NCBI GenBank assembly: GCA_004292795.1
Contig: RDXI01000003.1
Span: 1-36,546 of the forward strand
Direction of reading: 5' to 3'
DNA: 36,546 nucleotides
Source: Bacteroidota bacterium
Lineage (GTDB): Bacteria > Bacteroidota > Bacteroidia > Cytophagales > Microscillaceae
Every line of letters starts with the position of its first letter. Within the stretch, counting starts at the first letter, position 1. The notes under the pieces were generated by a model. That model was not told where the DNA came from and ran no database searches. It saw nothing but the letters and a program-made list of their open reading frames with translations. Shown here one piece after another: positions 15,971 to 23,342 of the stretch. A program made the position numbers and the translations under genes.

Positions 15971-18658
15971 TTATATTCTCACGATTTTTCTTGTCCAAAA
16001 ACGATTTCCTTCTCTCAAATGCAAGATATACACGCCAGCAGGCAAGCGTTGCATATTTATCGAGTTTTTGCGCTCTTTGAGGTCGCCTTGCAAAACGTTC
16101 TTGCCTGTTAGGTCAGTGAAGTTATAACTTGCCTCCGTAGGCGAGCCTTCAAACTCTACAAACAAGTGATGCGCAGTAGGGTTTGGATAAATTTTGAAAG
16201 TATAAGAAGCAGGCAAGGGCGGTTCATTGGCAGTGGGCTGTTCCACAATGATAGTTTGCGTTACGATTTTGCCACAGCCCAACGCATTTTTGGCTTGGAA
16301 CGTTACCGTATAAACGCCTTCGTTTTTGAAGGTATAGGTAGGCGAGGCAAGCATACTATATTCGCCTGTACCGAAATTCCACAAATAACTAACCGCGCCT
16401 GTAGTTGCATTCGTGAATTTGACAGTCAAGGGCGCGGGACCCGTGAGAACAGAGGTTTGAAACAAGGTATTCGGGCTTGCCAATATGGTTATGTTGGTTA
16501 GTTTTTCACTTGTGCAACCCAATGTATTCCGCACCGATAGCTTGACCTTGTACGTACCCATAGAAGAAAAAGCGTAAACGGGTTCTCTTTGATTGGAAGT
16601 AGCCACTACGCTCACGCCATCAGGTGCGTAGAATGTCCATTGCCAGCCCGTAAGCTCGCCTATACTGCCCACAGGCAAGGAACTTTTGTCCGTAAATTTG
16701 ATAGGCACACTCAAACAAGGCGAAGAATAGCCAAAATCAGCGATAGGTTTGGCAGTAGGCAAGATGCTTATTTGTTTGGATGATGAACTCGAACAGCCTG
16801 TTTCATCTGTAACAACTAAGGTTACGGTAAATACATCGGCAATACCGTATATTTTGGTGTACGTAGTGGCGGTATAAGGCGAAGCTATCCAACGTGTGCC
16901 ATCACCAAAAAACCATGTGCGGCTTCTTATCTCGCCTCCCAATGCCTTATCAAAGTCGGTTAGGTCGCTCAAATCCTCGAATACTACTGCATTGGTAGCA
17001 CAATCTATACTCTTTACTCGAAAATCTACTACAGGGCGCGAACTGATGCGGATTTGTTTTTCTATGCTGTTTGTGCAGTCCGTATTGTTGTTTACAGTGA
17101 GCGAAACTGTGTATTTGCCCGGTTGTGCGTAGGTATGCGCAACCTCCCTATTGCTCGAAGTCTGCCCATCTCCAAATTTCCATTCCCAACTTGTTACATT
17201 GCTTTCCAAGCCCCTGCTTAAATTATTAAATATAGTGGGTTGTCCCAAACATTGCCCATCAATACTGAATTCGCCAATCATGGCTTGTTTTATCAGAATA
17301 TCGTCTGCATAAGTATAAAGTGGTAGCCCAAGTCCATCAAAAACAGTGAGGTTTACATTCTGTACGCCTGCTTGCAAAAATATAGCAGATGTATTTTGTG
17401 AAGTGCTTGTGGAAGGCACTGCATTACAAAGGTTTGGAAACTTCAATCTGACAAGTTGGTTATTGTCTGCAACAGGAATCACTCGATTGACGGCAAAGTA
17501 ATAATATTCTGAATTATACTTGACCATAGCAGAACAAGTTGTGGCATAGCTGGCGTTTAGTGCCTTGCCTACTACACCAAAATTACCCATATTAGTAACG
17601 GTAGGCGTGTTGAGCATACTATCCCCAAAGTTTACCCTAAATACTTGCCCCAAGTCAGAAGTTACGATGGCTACATAATTTTTCCCATCTAAAAATAACT
17701 CAACGCCAAATAAAGTCACAGGACTAGGTACAATAGCTGTACCTGTGAATATATTGATGGTATTCGGAAATAGAGAAGTAAAATTAGTAACAATCGTGGG
17801 TGTATTGGTAATAGAAGTGCCAAAATTCAACAATACCAAACGATTGGCGGTATCTCCTCCTCCTCCCCACAAGCCATACAAAGTATCACCTTGCCTTATC
17901 AGGTTAAGCTCGCCCTGAAAAGAAGGAAGCCCCGTATCGAAGGCATACACCAACGAACAATCATTTGTAATCGCACTGCCAAAGTCCAATAAAGTTAAGC
18001 GTCTTTTGTTTGGTGAACCCACCAAAACATTATGCACAAGCACATAATACCTGCCATTTTCTTTGATGATTTCCATACCTTGCCCCGCATCTATAGGCAA
18101 ACCTTCTGCAATAGAGGTTGCGGTAGGTGTGTTGTTATCCAAGTTTGCGCCAAAATCTATCTTGACAAGGCGTGGTTGCCCTGCTGTAATGGTAATATTA
18201 GTAACAAGTCCTATCCAATTATTGCCTTGTTTGAAAACTTTGATGCCCCTTGATGCAAAAAATAAATTGTTGATATTCCCCAATGATTTGTACGTGGGAA
18301 TATTATCTAAGCTATTGCCAAAATCCGCTCTTATCAAAAAGCCATTGCCACGATTGGGGATAAAGCCATACCAATTCTCACCATCAAAAACTACTTCAAT
18401 GCTTTCGGGGCGGTGTACTTCGTTTTGTACTTGCGTATCATTGATGCCTGTTGAAACCAACGAAGCTTGGGGCGTTTGGAGCAAATCGCCTGTGCAAAAA
18501 TCCCACGAGAAGCTAACCGTTCCATCAAAAGGAGGCTGTGGCGCGTTGAAAGGCACAACTTGATAAGGGCATACTTCCGCAAGAGGTGTTAAATCTTGGG
18601 CAAAGGCGTTGGGCAAGACGCAATAAATGAGGGTAAGAAATACAATAGCTTTTTTCAT
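15971..18658 (-). CDS. Secreted PKD-repeat protein with T9SS type A sorting domain
   Basis: 895 residues from the ATG at 18658, which gives the signal peptide MKKAIVFLTLIYCVLPNAFA|Q; an in-frame extension of 21 residues is unlikely. Residues about 80-430 hold five or six repeats of the form DFGxSLxNxPT at 50-65 residue spacing (ADFGNSLDNIPT, IDFGANLDNNTPT, NFGTSITNTPT, NFGDSMLNTPT), probably a beta-propeller. Four PKD domains follow (WKFGDGQTSS, WFFGDGTRW, WQWTFYAPDG, LWNFGTGEYS). The last 75 residues (IYPNP...LTGKNV...LPAGVYILHL...RKIVRI) are a type A T9SS sorting domain, so the protein is exported and anchored via A-LPS or released. It is the first gene of the glycan cluster, behind a near-perfect promoter. 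Confidence 0.92.
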   Translation of the reverse strand: MKKAIVFLTLIYCVLPNAFAQDLTPLAEVCPYQVVPFNAPQPPFDGTVSFSWDFCTGDLLQTPQASLVSTGINDTQVQNEVHRPESIEVVFDGENWYGFIPNRGNGFLIRADFGNSLDNIPTYKSLGNINNLFFASRGIKVFKQGNNWIGLVTNITITAGQPRLVKIDFGANLDNNTPTATSIAEGLPIDAGQGMEIIKENGRYYVLVHNVLVGSPNKRRLTLLDFGSAITNDCSLVYAFDTGLPSFQGELNLIRQGDTLYGLWGGGGDTANRLVLLNFGTSITNTPTIVTNFTSLFPNTINIFTGTAIVPSPVTLFGVELFLDGKNYVAIVTSDLGQVFRVNFGDSMLNTPTVTNMGNFGVVGKALNASYATTCSAMVKYNSEYYYFAVNRVIPVADNNQLVRLKFPNLCNAVPSTSTSQNTSAIFLQAGVQNVNLTVFDGLGLPLYTYADDILIKQAMIGEFSIDGQCLGQPTIFNNLSRGLESNVTSWEWKFGDGQTSSNREVAHTYAQPGKYTVSLTVNNNTDCTNSIEKQIRISSRPVVDFRVKSIDCATNAVVFEDLSDLTDFDKALGGEIRSRTWFFGDGTRWIASPYTATTYTKIYGIADVFTVTLVVTDETGCSSSSSKQISILPTAKPIADFGYSSPCLSVPIKFTDKSSLPVGSIGELTGWQWTFYAPDGVSVVATSNQREPVYAFSSMGTYKVKLSVRNTLGCTSEKLTNITILASPNTLFQTSVLTGPAPLTVKFTNATTGAVSYLWNFGTGEYSMLASPTYTFKNEGVYTVTFQAKNALGCGKIVTQTIIVEQPTANEPPLPASYTFKIYPNPTAHHLFVEFEGSPTEASYNFTDLTGKNVLQGDLKERKNSINMQRLPAGVYILHLREGNRFWTRKIVRI

Positions 18659-18679
18659 AGAACAATCGTTTTGACAAAA

Positions 18680-18710
18680 CAAAAGTACGCAAATAATCTG
18701 ACCACACAAA
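18680..18710 (-). promoter_or_regulatory. Bacteroidota-type promoter of the PKD/glycan operon
   Basis: On the minus strand, TTTG (18707-18710), exactly 19 bp, then TACTTTTG (18680-18687). The predicted start is about 15 nt before the PKD start codon. This is the only clear promoter I found for the set of genes down to engB. Confidence 0.72.
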
Positions 18711-18721
18711 GTTTTTAGCAC

Positions 18722-18759
18722 AAAAAAACTTGCCTACTCCGCACAGGGTAGGCAAGTTT
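18722..18759 (-). terminator. HtrA terminator built from an inverted pair of the GTAGGCAAG motif
   Basis: CTTGCCTAC at 18729-18737 and GTAGGCAAG at 18748-18756 form, with flanking AAA/TTT, a perfect 12-bp stem with a 10-nt loop. Reading the minus strand, a run of seven T follows, as in an intrinsic terminator. It lies between the htrA stop and the PKD promoter. Confidence 0.85.
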
Positions 18760-18775
18760 GGGATTTTTTCAGCAA

Positions 18776-20209
18776 CTAACGATTGGAGAAGAACTCGTAA
18801 TAGCCTCGCATACCGTTTTTGGTAATGCCTCCTATATACACCCTGCCTGTACTCGTGCTAATGACGCGCTCCACTTCTTCAGGCGTTTTGACAGGTTGGC
18901 GGTTTACGTTGGTGATTATAAAACCCTCTTGCATACCCAAGTTAGCCAAAAGCCCACGCCTAAGCCTCACAATGCGCACCCCTTCTTCGATGCCGAGTTT
19001 CTCTTTTTCTACCTTTGGCACTTGCTGGAGGTCTGCCCCTAATTTTTGTGAGGAGAAAGTCTCGCTCTTGAGCATCGCGGTTGTGCCTTCGCTGTTCGTG
19101 AGGGTTACGGAAACGTCTTGCGTTTGTTTGCCTCGTAGGTAAGTTATCGTGATTTTGTCATTGGGGCGATAATAACTCATCACTTCATCATACGTTGCCT
19201 TGCCTGCAAGGACATTATTGTTGATTTTGAGAATCACATCTCCCACTTTTAAGCCCGCTTTTTCGGCTTGGCTCGATGGTTCTACATCAAGCACCACCAC
19301 ACCGTCATACTTCTCTAACGTAAGTCCAAAATCTTCTACACGTTTGTTGTCTATCTCGGCTACAGTCAAGCCACTGAAGGCTTTTTGTACTTCGCCATAT
19401 TGCAAGATGTCATTGAAAATCTTGCCTACCACATCAATAGGAACGGCAAAACCATAGCCTGTATAAGAACCTGTGCGCGACAAAATGGCGGTATTGATGC
19501 CCACCAACTCGCCTTTGCTATTGACCAATGCCCCGCCACTATTCCCAGGGTTGATAGCCGCGTCTGTTTGGATAAAGGACTCAAGCGGAAACTGTCCGCC
19601 CAAAAGTTCTATGTTTCTTCCCTTCGCGCTTACGATGCCCGCCGTAACGGTGGAGGTAAGGTTGAAAGGATTGCCCACTGCGATAACCCACTCGCCTACT
19701 TGCAAATCTTTCGCACTGCCACGTTTGATAGCAGGCAAGTTTTTTGCCTCTATCTTGATGATAGCAAGGTCTGCCGAAGGGTCTGTGCCTATGATTTTGG
19801 CTTCGTAGGATTTCTTTTGGTGAATGACCTCTATCTTGTCCGCGTCTTCTATCACGTGGTTGTTCGTGACTATGTAGCCATCTGCCGTAAAGATAACCCC
19901 CGAACCCGAACTTGCCTGCTGTCTGCCTCCTCCGCCAAAGTACAAATCAAACAAGTTCATACTTTCGCGTCCTTGTGTGGTGGTTTTGATGAATACCACG
20001 CTGGGCGTGCTGAGGGCTGACGCTTGCACGAAGTCGCCACTCGCCATAGCTCCTCCATGTTTGGTAAGGGTAGCAAAGTTCCTGCTTTGTTCTTCTACAA
20101 AGGGCGTTTCCGCGCTGTGTCGGGCAGGCGAGCTGAATAAATGAAAACTGTACGCGCCCAATATGCCCGCTACGAAGGCAATAAGGGCATTTTTCCAAAG
20201 GTTTTGCAT
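18776..20209 (-). CDS. htrA: HtrA/Deg-family periplasmic serine protease
   Basis: 477 residues. An N-terminal hydrophobic segment (about 8-26) acts as signal or anchor. The trypsin-like domain (about 60-275) has catalytic H118 (TNNHV), D147 (SADLAI) and S224 (GNSGGAL). PDZ1 is about 280-370 and PDZ2 about 395-470, the usual Deg layout, slightly shorter than E. coli DegP. It degrades or refolds misfolded envelope proteins. A TAnnTTTG element, an A19 tract and a 20-bp palindrome lie upstream, and the leader next to the ATG is a G-free tandem repeat. It is followed by its own terminator, so it seems monocistronic. Confidence 0.95.
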   Translation of the reverse strand: MQNLWKNALIAFVAGILGAYSFHLFSSPARHSAETPFVEEQSRNFATLTKHGGAMASGDFVQASALSTPSVVFIKTTTQGRESMNLFDLYFGGGGRQQASSGSGVIFTADGYIVTNNHVIEDADKIEVIHQKKSYEAKIIGTDPSADLAIIKIEAKNLPAIKRGSAKDLQVGEWVIAVGNPFNLTSTVTAGIVSAKGRNIELLGGQFPLESFIQTDAAINPGNSGGALVNSKGELVGINTAILSRTGSYTGYGFAVPIDVVGKIFNDILQYGEVQKAFSGLTVAEIDNKRVEDFGLTLEKYDGVVVLDVEPSSQAEKAGLKVGDVILKINNNVLAGKATYDEVMSYYRPNDKITITYLRGKQTQDVSVTLTNSEGTTAMLKSETFSSQKLGADLQQVPKVEKEKLGIEEGVRIVRLRRGLLANLGMQEGFIITNVNRQPVKTPEEVERVISTSTGRVYIGGITKNGMRGYYEFFSNR

Positions 20210-20267
20210 TGAGAGTTGAGAGATGAAAGTTGAGAGATGAAAGTTAAGAGTTGGTTATTTAGGTAGG
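20210..20267 (-). repeat. G-free tandem leader of htrA (14-bp units)
   Basis: Two exact copies of GTTGAGAGATGAAA on the plus strand (20215-20228, 20229-20242) and a partial third. On the mRNA strand this is CU/A-rich with no G for 58 nt, right up to the ATG. Confidence 0.75.
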
Positions 20268-20286
20268 CATTTGATTTATCAAATGC
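20267..20286 (-). promoter_or_regulatory. 20-bp palindrome in the htrA leader
   Basis: Arms GCATTTGAT and ATCAAATGC with a 2-bp centre are perfectly complementary. It sits about 20 nt downstream of the predicted transcription start, where a repressor or an RNA hairpin could act. Confidence 0.5.
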
Positions 20287-20309
20287 TTGTATTTCGAATT
20301 CACAGCATA

Positions 20310-20341
20310 CAAAGATAAGTCCTTTTTTTTTTTTTTTTTTT
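20310..20341 (-). promoter_or_regulatory. htrA promoter: TATCTTTG with an A19 tract in the -33 region
   Basis: On the minus strand TATCTTTG (20310-20317) fits TAnnTTTG. Nineteen A (T19 on the plus strand, 20323-20341) fill the place where the -33 TTTG should be. No other -33 element is visible. Such a tract can slip in length. Confidence 0.5.
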
Positions 20342-20359
20342 ACGCTACGCGCTAAATTT

Positions 20360-20497
20360 CCTTTTTCGGTTGGCAATCCGCTTGCGGTTGTCAAGCCGAA
20401 AAAGGGCGCGGTTCTCGGATTGCCAACTGAGTCGCTAAAAAAGTGGTTTCGCCTGTTTCTCGGATTGACAACCGCAAGCGGATTGCCAACCGAAAAA
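20360..20497. repeat. 33-bp perfect inverted repeat and nested hairpin
   Basis: 20362-20394 and 20465-20497 are exact reverse complements (33 bp; inner core GGCAATCCGCTTGCGG), separated by 70 bp. The left arm with its flank (20360-20405) is also an imperfect hairpin by itself, CCTTTTTCGG pairing with CCGAAAAAGG. A partial third copy, TCTCGGATTGCCAAC, lies near 20414-20428. It is non-coding and looks like a mobile palindromic (REP/MITE-like) element. Confidence 0.8.
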
Positions 20498-20631
20498 AAC
20501 AAAAAAAACAGTTTGCAGATTGTATATATAAAATACTGATTTTCAATTATTTAAATTTAATATGGTGTTTCCAAAAAACTTGTGGAGAATCAGGTTGCAA
20601 CCCCTACGCTACGCAACAAAACAAAACCACA
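20498..20631. other. Non-coding stretch inside the repeat cluster
   Basis: AT-rich sequence with no start/RBS-supported gene, promoter or RNA that I can see. With the flanking repeats it makes up the 655-bp gap between htrA and the STAND gene. Confidence 0.6.
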
Positions 20632-20799
20632 AAAAATGGCAATATGTAGGGGCAACCCTTGTGGTTGCCCTTGTAAACAACACAAATTTTCATTTAAAAT
20701 AAACATTTGTGTACGAAAAATGGCAATATGTAGGGGCAACCCTTGTGGTTGCCCTTGTAAACAACACAAATTTTCATTTAAAACAAACATTTGTGTACG
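20632..20799. repeat. 84-bp direct tandem repeat, two copies
   Basis: 20632-20715 and 20716-20799 are almost identical (one A/C change near 20699/20783). Each contains the palindrome GGGCAACC...GGTTGCCC. A 26-bp inverted copy of that palindrome follows at 20805-20830. Half of another palindromic family, GCAACCCCTACGCTACG, lies at 20597-20613 and matches the element near 30985. Both strands stay open here because 84 is a multiple of three, but the peptides are repeat products and I do not call a gene. Confidence 0.85.
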
Positions 20800-20865
20800 A
20801 AAAAGGGCAACCACAAGGGTTGCCCCTACAAATGTATCGCTAACCTGCTATTCCCCCTCTCCTTC

Positions 20866-23187
20866 CTACATTATTTGAATGATATATGCTAAGTTTCTTT
20901 TAGCCATTTGTGTATGAGGGTGTTCTTCTCCTAAAACCTCCTGCCATATTTGATAGGCTTGTGCTACTAATGACTTTGCTTTGTCATATTCTTGCATATT
21001 AAAATATAATGTGCCTATATTATAGACAGAACCGATTGTATTAGGGTGTTTTTCACCTAACACTTCTTTAAATATTTGTAAAGCCTGTTCATGTAAAGGT
21101 AAAGCTTTGGCATAATTATTTTGATTTTGATATAACAAAGCTATATTATCCAAAGAAGATGCTGTATCAGGATGTTTTTCGCCTAATACTTCTTTCCGTA
21201 TTTGCAAAGATTGTTCATACAAAGGCAGGGCTTGAGCGTAATCACCTTGCTTAGCATATACACCTGCTATATTATGCAAAGATAATGCTATATAAGGATG
21301 TTTTTCTCCTAATACTTCTTTCCATATTTGCAAAACTTCTTTATACAAAGGCAAGGCTTTAGTATAATCGCCTTGATTTTGATATAACGTAGCTATATTA
21401 TGCAAAGAAAATATTGTATCAGGGTGTTTTTCTCCTAATACTTCTTTCCATATTTGCAAAGCCTGTTCATACAAAGGCAAGGCTTTTGCATTGTTGCCTT
21501 GATTGTAATATAATGTGGCTATATTATTCAAAGATTGTGCTGTATCAGGGTGTTTTTCTCCTAATACCTCTTTACGTATTTGCAAAGCCTGTTCATACAA
21601 AGGCAAGGCTTTGGCATAGTGTCCTTGATTTTGATATAACAAAGCTATATTATTCAAAGATAGTGCTGTATGAGGGTGTTTTTCTCCTAAATTTTTTTTT
21701 CGTATTTGCAAAGCCTGTTCAAATAAAGGTAGGGCTTTGGCATAATCACTACTTGTAACATATAAAAAACCTATTTGATTTTGTAAATAAGCTTTGTTTT
21801 CGAAGTCGTTTTGATAATCTATATGTTGTAACAAAGACTCCCCATAGCTTACAAGTCCTTTTGCTTGCAAGGGATTGGCTATTACTTCATCTGAAGTTAA
21901 TAACTCGCCTATAGTATCATGCAAAATAGCACAATCTTTATAAGTAGGCTCATACTTTTGCAAAATAAGCAGTTGTATAAGGCGGTGCATTTGTACGGCT
22001 TCATTATCTATCAAAGAAATCCAACCTTTTTTGGCTAAATCTTCTAATACTTGGCGGTACATTTCTATTTCCTCACTTGCTGACCGTAAAATTAAAACTA
22101 TAGGCAAGGGTTCAGTAGGCAAGACTGCTATTTGTTTGAGTAGATGCAAGGCTTCAGTAGGCAAGGCATCAAACATAAACACACGCAAAAGGTAGGTGTA
22201 GAGTTGTATTTCCTTTTTGCTGTGTGCAGTCTGCACCATTCTTTGTAGCACTTGGTCGTCTATGGCTTTGGCGCGTATCTTGTCGGCAAAGTCGGCTATG
22301 CTGTGCAGTCCTGTATGCGCTTGGTAGTTCTTGGCGAGTATCTCGGTCATCAAAGTATGGTAACCTATTTCTTGCAAAAGGGCTTTTAGTTCCGTTTCGT
22401 CTATGTCCTTGCCTGTGCAGTACATTCGGAAAAGAGCCATTGCCTCCTCTTCCGAGAGCGTGTCTAAATCCATAGCTGTAAAGCCCGCTACTTGCTCGCG
22501 TGAGGTAAAAAGCACGCGCCAATGCTTAGAAAAAGGAAAGTCAGCCAAGATATTATAGGCTTCTTCGTGGGTGTCTTGTTGGTAGTTGTCCAATACCAAT
22601 AAGTTTTTGCCTGTGAGTTTAGCCAATTTATATATCATCATTTCAAAACGTTGCGCAGGCGTTTCGTTCTGAAAAGTCAATCCTAATTCCATTCTTAAAA
22701 TGGCATTATCTACAAAGGCATCAATAGGTTTGCCTGTCTGTTCGAGCCAGACGATATGGTCATACAAACCTTCGTGTTGTTTGATGTACTCACGCGCAAG
22801 GGTAGTCTTGCCTATTCCGCCCAAGCCATTCACGACTACAGTAGGCAAGTTTTGTTGCAAGTGTGCGTGCATATCTTCGAGTTCCTTTTTCCTGCCTATG
22901 AACTTAGATTCATACACAAACTTGGTCAAGAAAATCGTGGCTTCCTTCTTTTCCTCATCAGGCAAGGACGTTTTGATATATTCTTTTTGTGCGTTTAAGA
23001 ATACCTCTAACTGCTGTGCAAAGTGTCTGTTTGTTTCACCTGCTACAAAGCGGTCTTCTAAGTCTTTGAGTTGAAACATTACTGCACTTGTGGCGTTATT
23101 TTTATCTATGTTTTTGTGCATCAACCTAAAGAAGTTGGCGTATTGGGCTTTTTCGATAAAGTGGTGGGCTTGTTCGAGGGCTGTCAT
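20866..23187 (-). CDS. STAND (NB-ARC) NTPase with N-terminal adaptor-like domain and TPR array
   Basis: 773 residues. About 1-75 is a small helical domain (EQAHHFIEKAQYANFFRLM...FVAGE) resembling effector-associated domains of the EAD11 type; this is a weak assignment. P-loop NGLGGIGKTTLA at 120-131, Walker B LLVLD at 196-200 and LFTSR at 226-230 mark an NB-ARC ATPase, followed by a winged-helix region (about 330-450). From about 465 to 770 run seven TPR_12-type repeats of 42 residues (YAKALPLYEQALQIRKEVLG is the unit core), nearly identical in DNA with a 126-bp period. STAND proteins with EAD and TPR act as ligand-triggered switches in bacterial conflict and phage sensing. No obvious effector gene is adjacent. 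The leader is a G-free tandem repeat. Confidence 0.88.
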   Translation of the reverse strand: MTALEQAHHFIEKAQYANFFRLMHKNIDKNNATSAVMFQLKDLEDRFVAGETNRHFAQQLEVFLNAQKEYIKTSLPDEEKKEATIFLTKFVYESKFIGRKKELEDMHAHLQQNLPTVVVNGLGGIGKTTLAREYIKQHEGLYDHIVWLEQTGKPIDAFVDNAILRMELGLTFQNETPAQRFEMMIYKLAKLTGKNLLVLDNYQQDTHEEAYNILADFPFSKHWRVLFTSREQVAGFTAMDLDTLSEEEAMALFRMYCTGKDIDETELKALLQEIGYHTLMTEILAKNYQAHTGLHSIADFADKIRAKAIDDQVLQRMVQTAHSKKEIQLYTYLLRVFMFDALPTEALHLLKQIAVLPTEPLPIVLILRSASEEIEMYRQVLEDLAKKGWISLIDNEAVQMHRLIQLLILQKYEPTYKDCAILHDTIGELLTSDEVIANPLQAKGLVSYGESLLQHIDYQNDFENKAYLQNQIGFLYVTSSDYAKALPLFEQALQIRKKNLGEKHPHTALSLNNIALLYQNQGHYAKALPLYEQALQIRKEVLGEKHPDTAQSLNNIATLYYNQGNNAKALPLYEQALQIWKEVLGEKHPDTIFSLHNIATLYQNQGDYTKALPLYKEVLQIWKEVLGEKHPYIALSLHNIAGVYAKQGDYAQALPLYEQSLQIRKEVLGEKHPDTASSLDNIALLYQNQNNYAKALPLHEQALQIFKEVLGEKHPNTIGSVYNIGTLYFNMQEYDKAKSLVAQAYQIWQEVLGEEHPHTQMAKRNLAYIIQIM
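20870..21795 (-). repeat. 126-bp coding repeats (TPR array)
   Basis: Seven in-frame 126-bp units. On the plus strand, for example, the word GCCTGTTCATACAAAGGC recurs at 126-bp spacing near 21466 and 21592. Units 1-6 differ at few positions, which points to recent amplification or gene conversion. No YAGGCRAG motif lies in the array. Confidence 0.85.
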
Positions 23188-23255
23188 GGGGAGTGATTGA
23201 GTGAATGAGTAATTGAGTGGGAGAGTGATTGAGTGAATGAGTGGTTGTTTGGAAA
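23188..23255 (-). repeat. G-free tandem leader of the STAND gene
   Basis: Plus strand: repeats of GAGTGATTGAGTGAAT and variants, with no C for 68 nt next to the start codon. On the mRNA strand this reads CACTCATTCACTCAATCAC-like repeats without G. Confidence 0.75.
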
Positions 23256-23342
23256 CGGTGTGCTAATATAGGTATCTTTTTAGACTTTGCACGTCTTTTT
23301 TTTAGAATTAAAAAGTTCGTACTTGCCTTCAATACGCACCTA

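Noticed and set aside
20632-20830. CRISPR-like appearance of repeated units
   Set aside because: Only two direct 84-bp copies, no spacers of constant size, and no cas genes.
20582-20878. Small frames on both strands through the 84-bp repeats, with CRGNPCGCP-type peptides
   Set aside because: They are open only because the unit is a multiple of three. These peptides are typical spurious translations of palindromic repeats.
20870-21795. Regular 126-bp repeats that might be non-coding satellite or CRISPR
   Set aside because: They are in-frame TPR codons with the expected 42-residue period.
23280-23312. Hairpin AGAC...GTCT with a T-run between cheB and the STAND gene
   Set aside because: Only a 4-bp stem, and the T-run is on the plus strand, where no gene ends.
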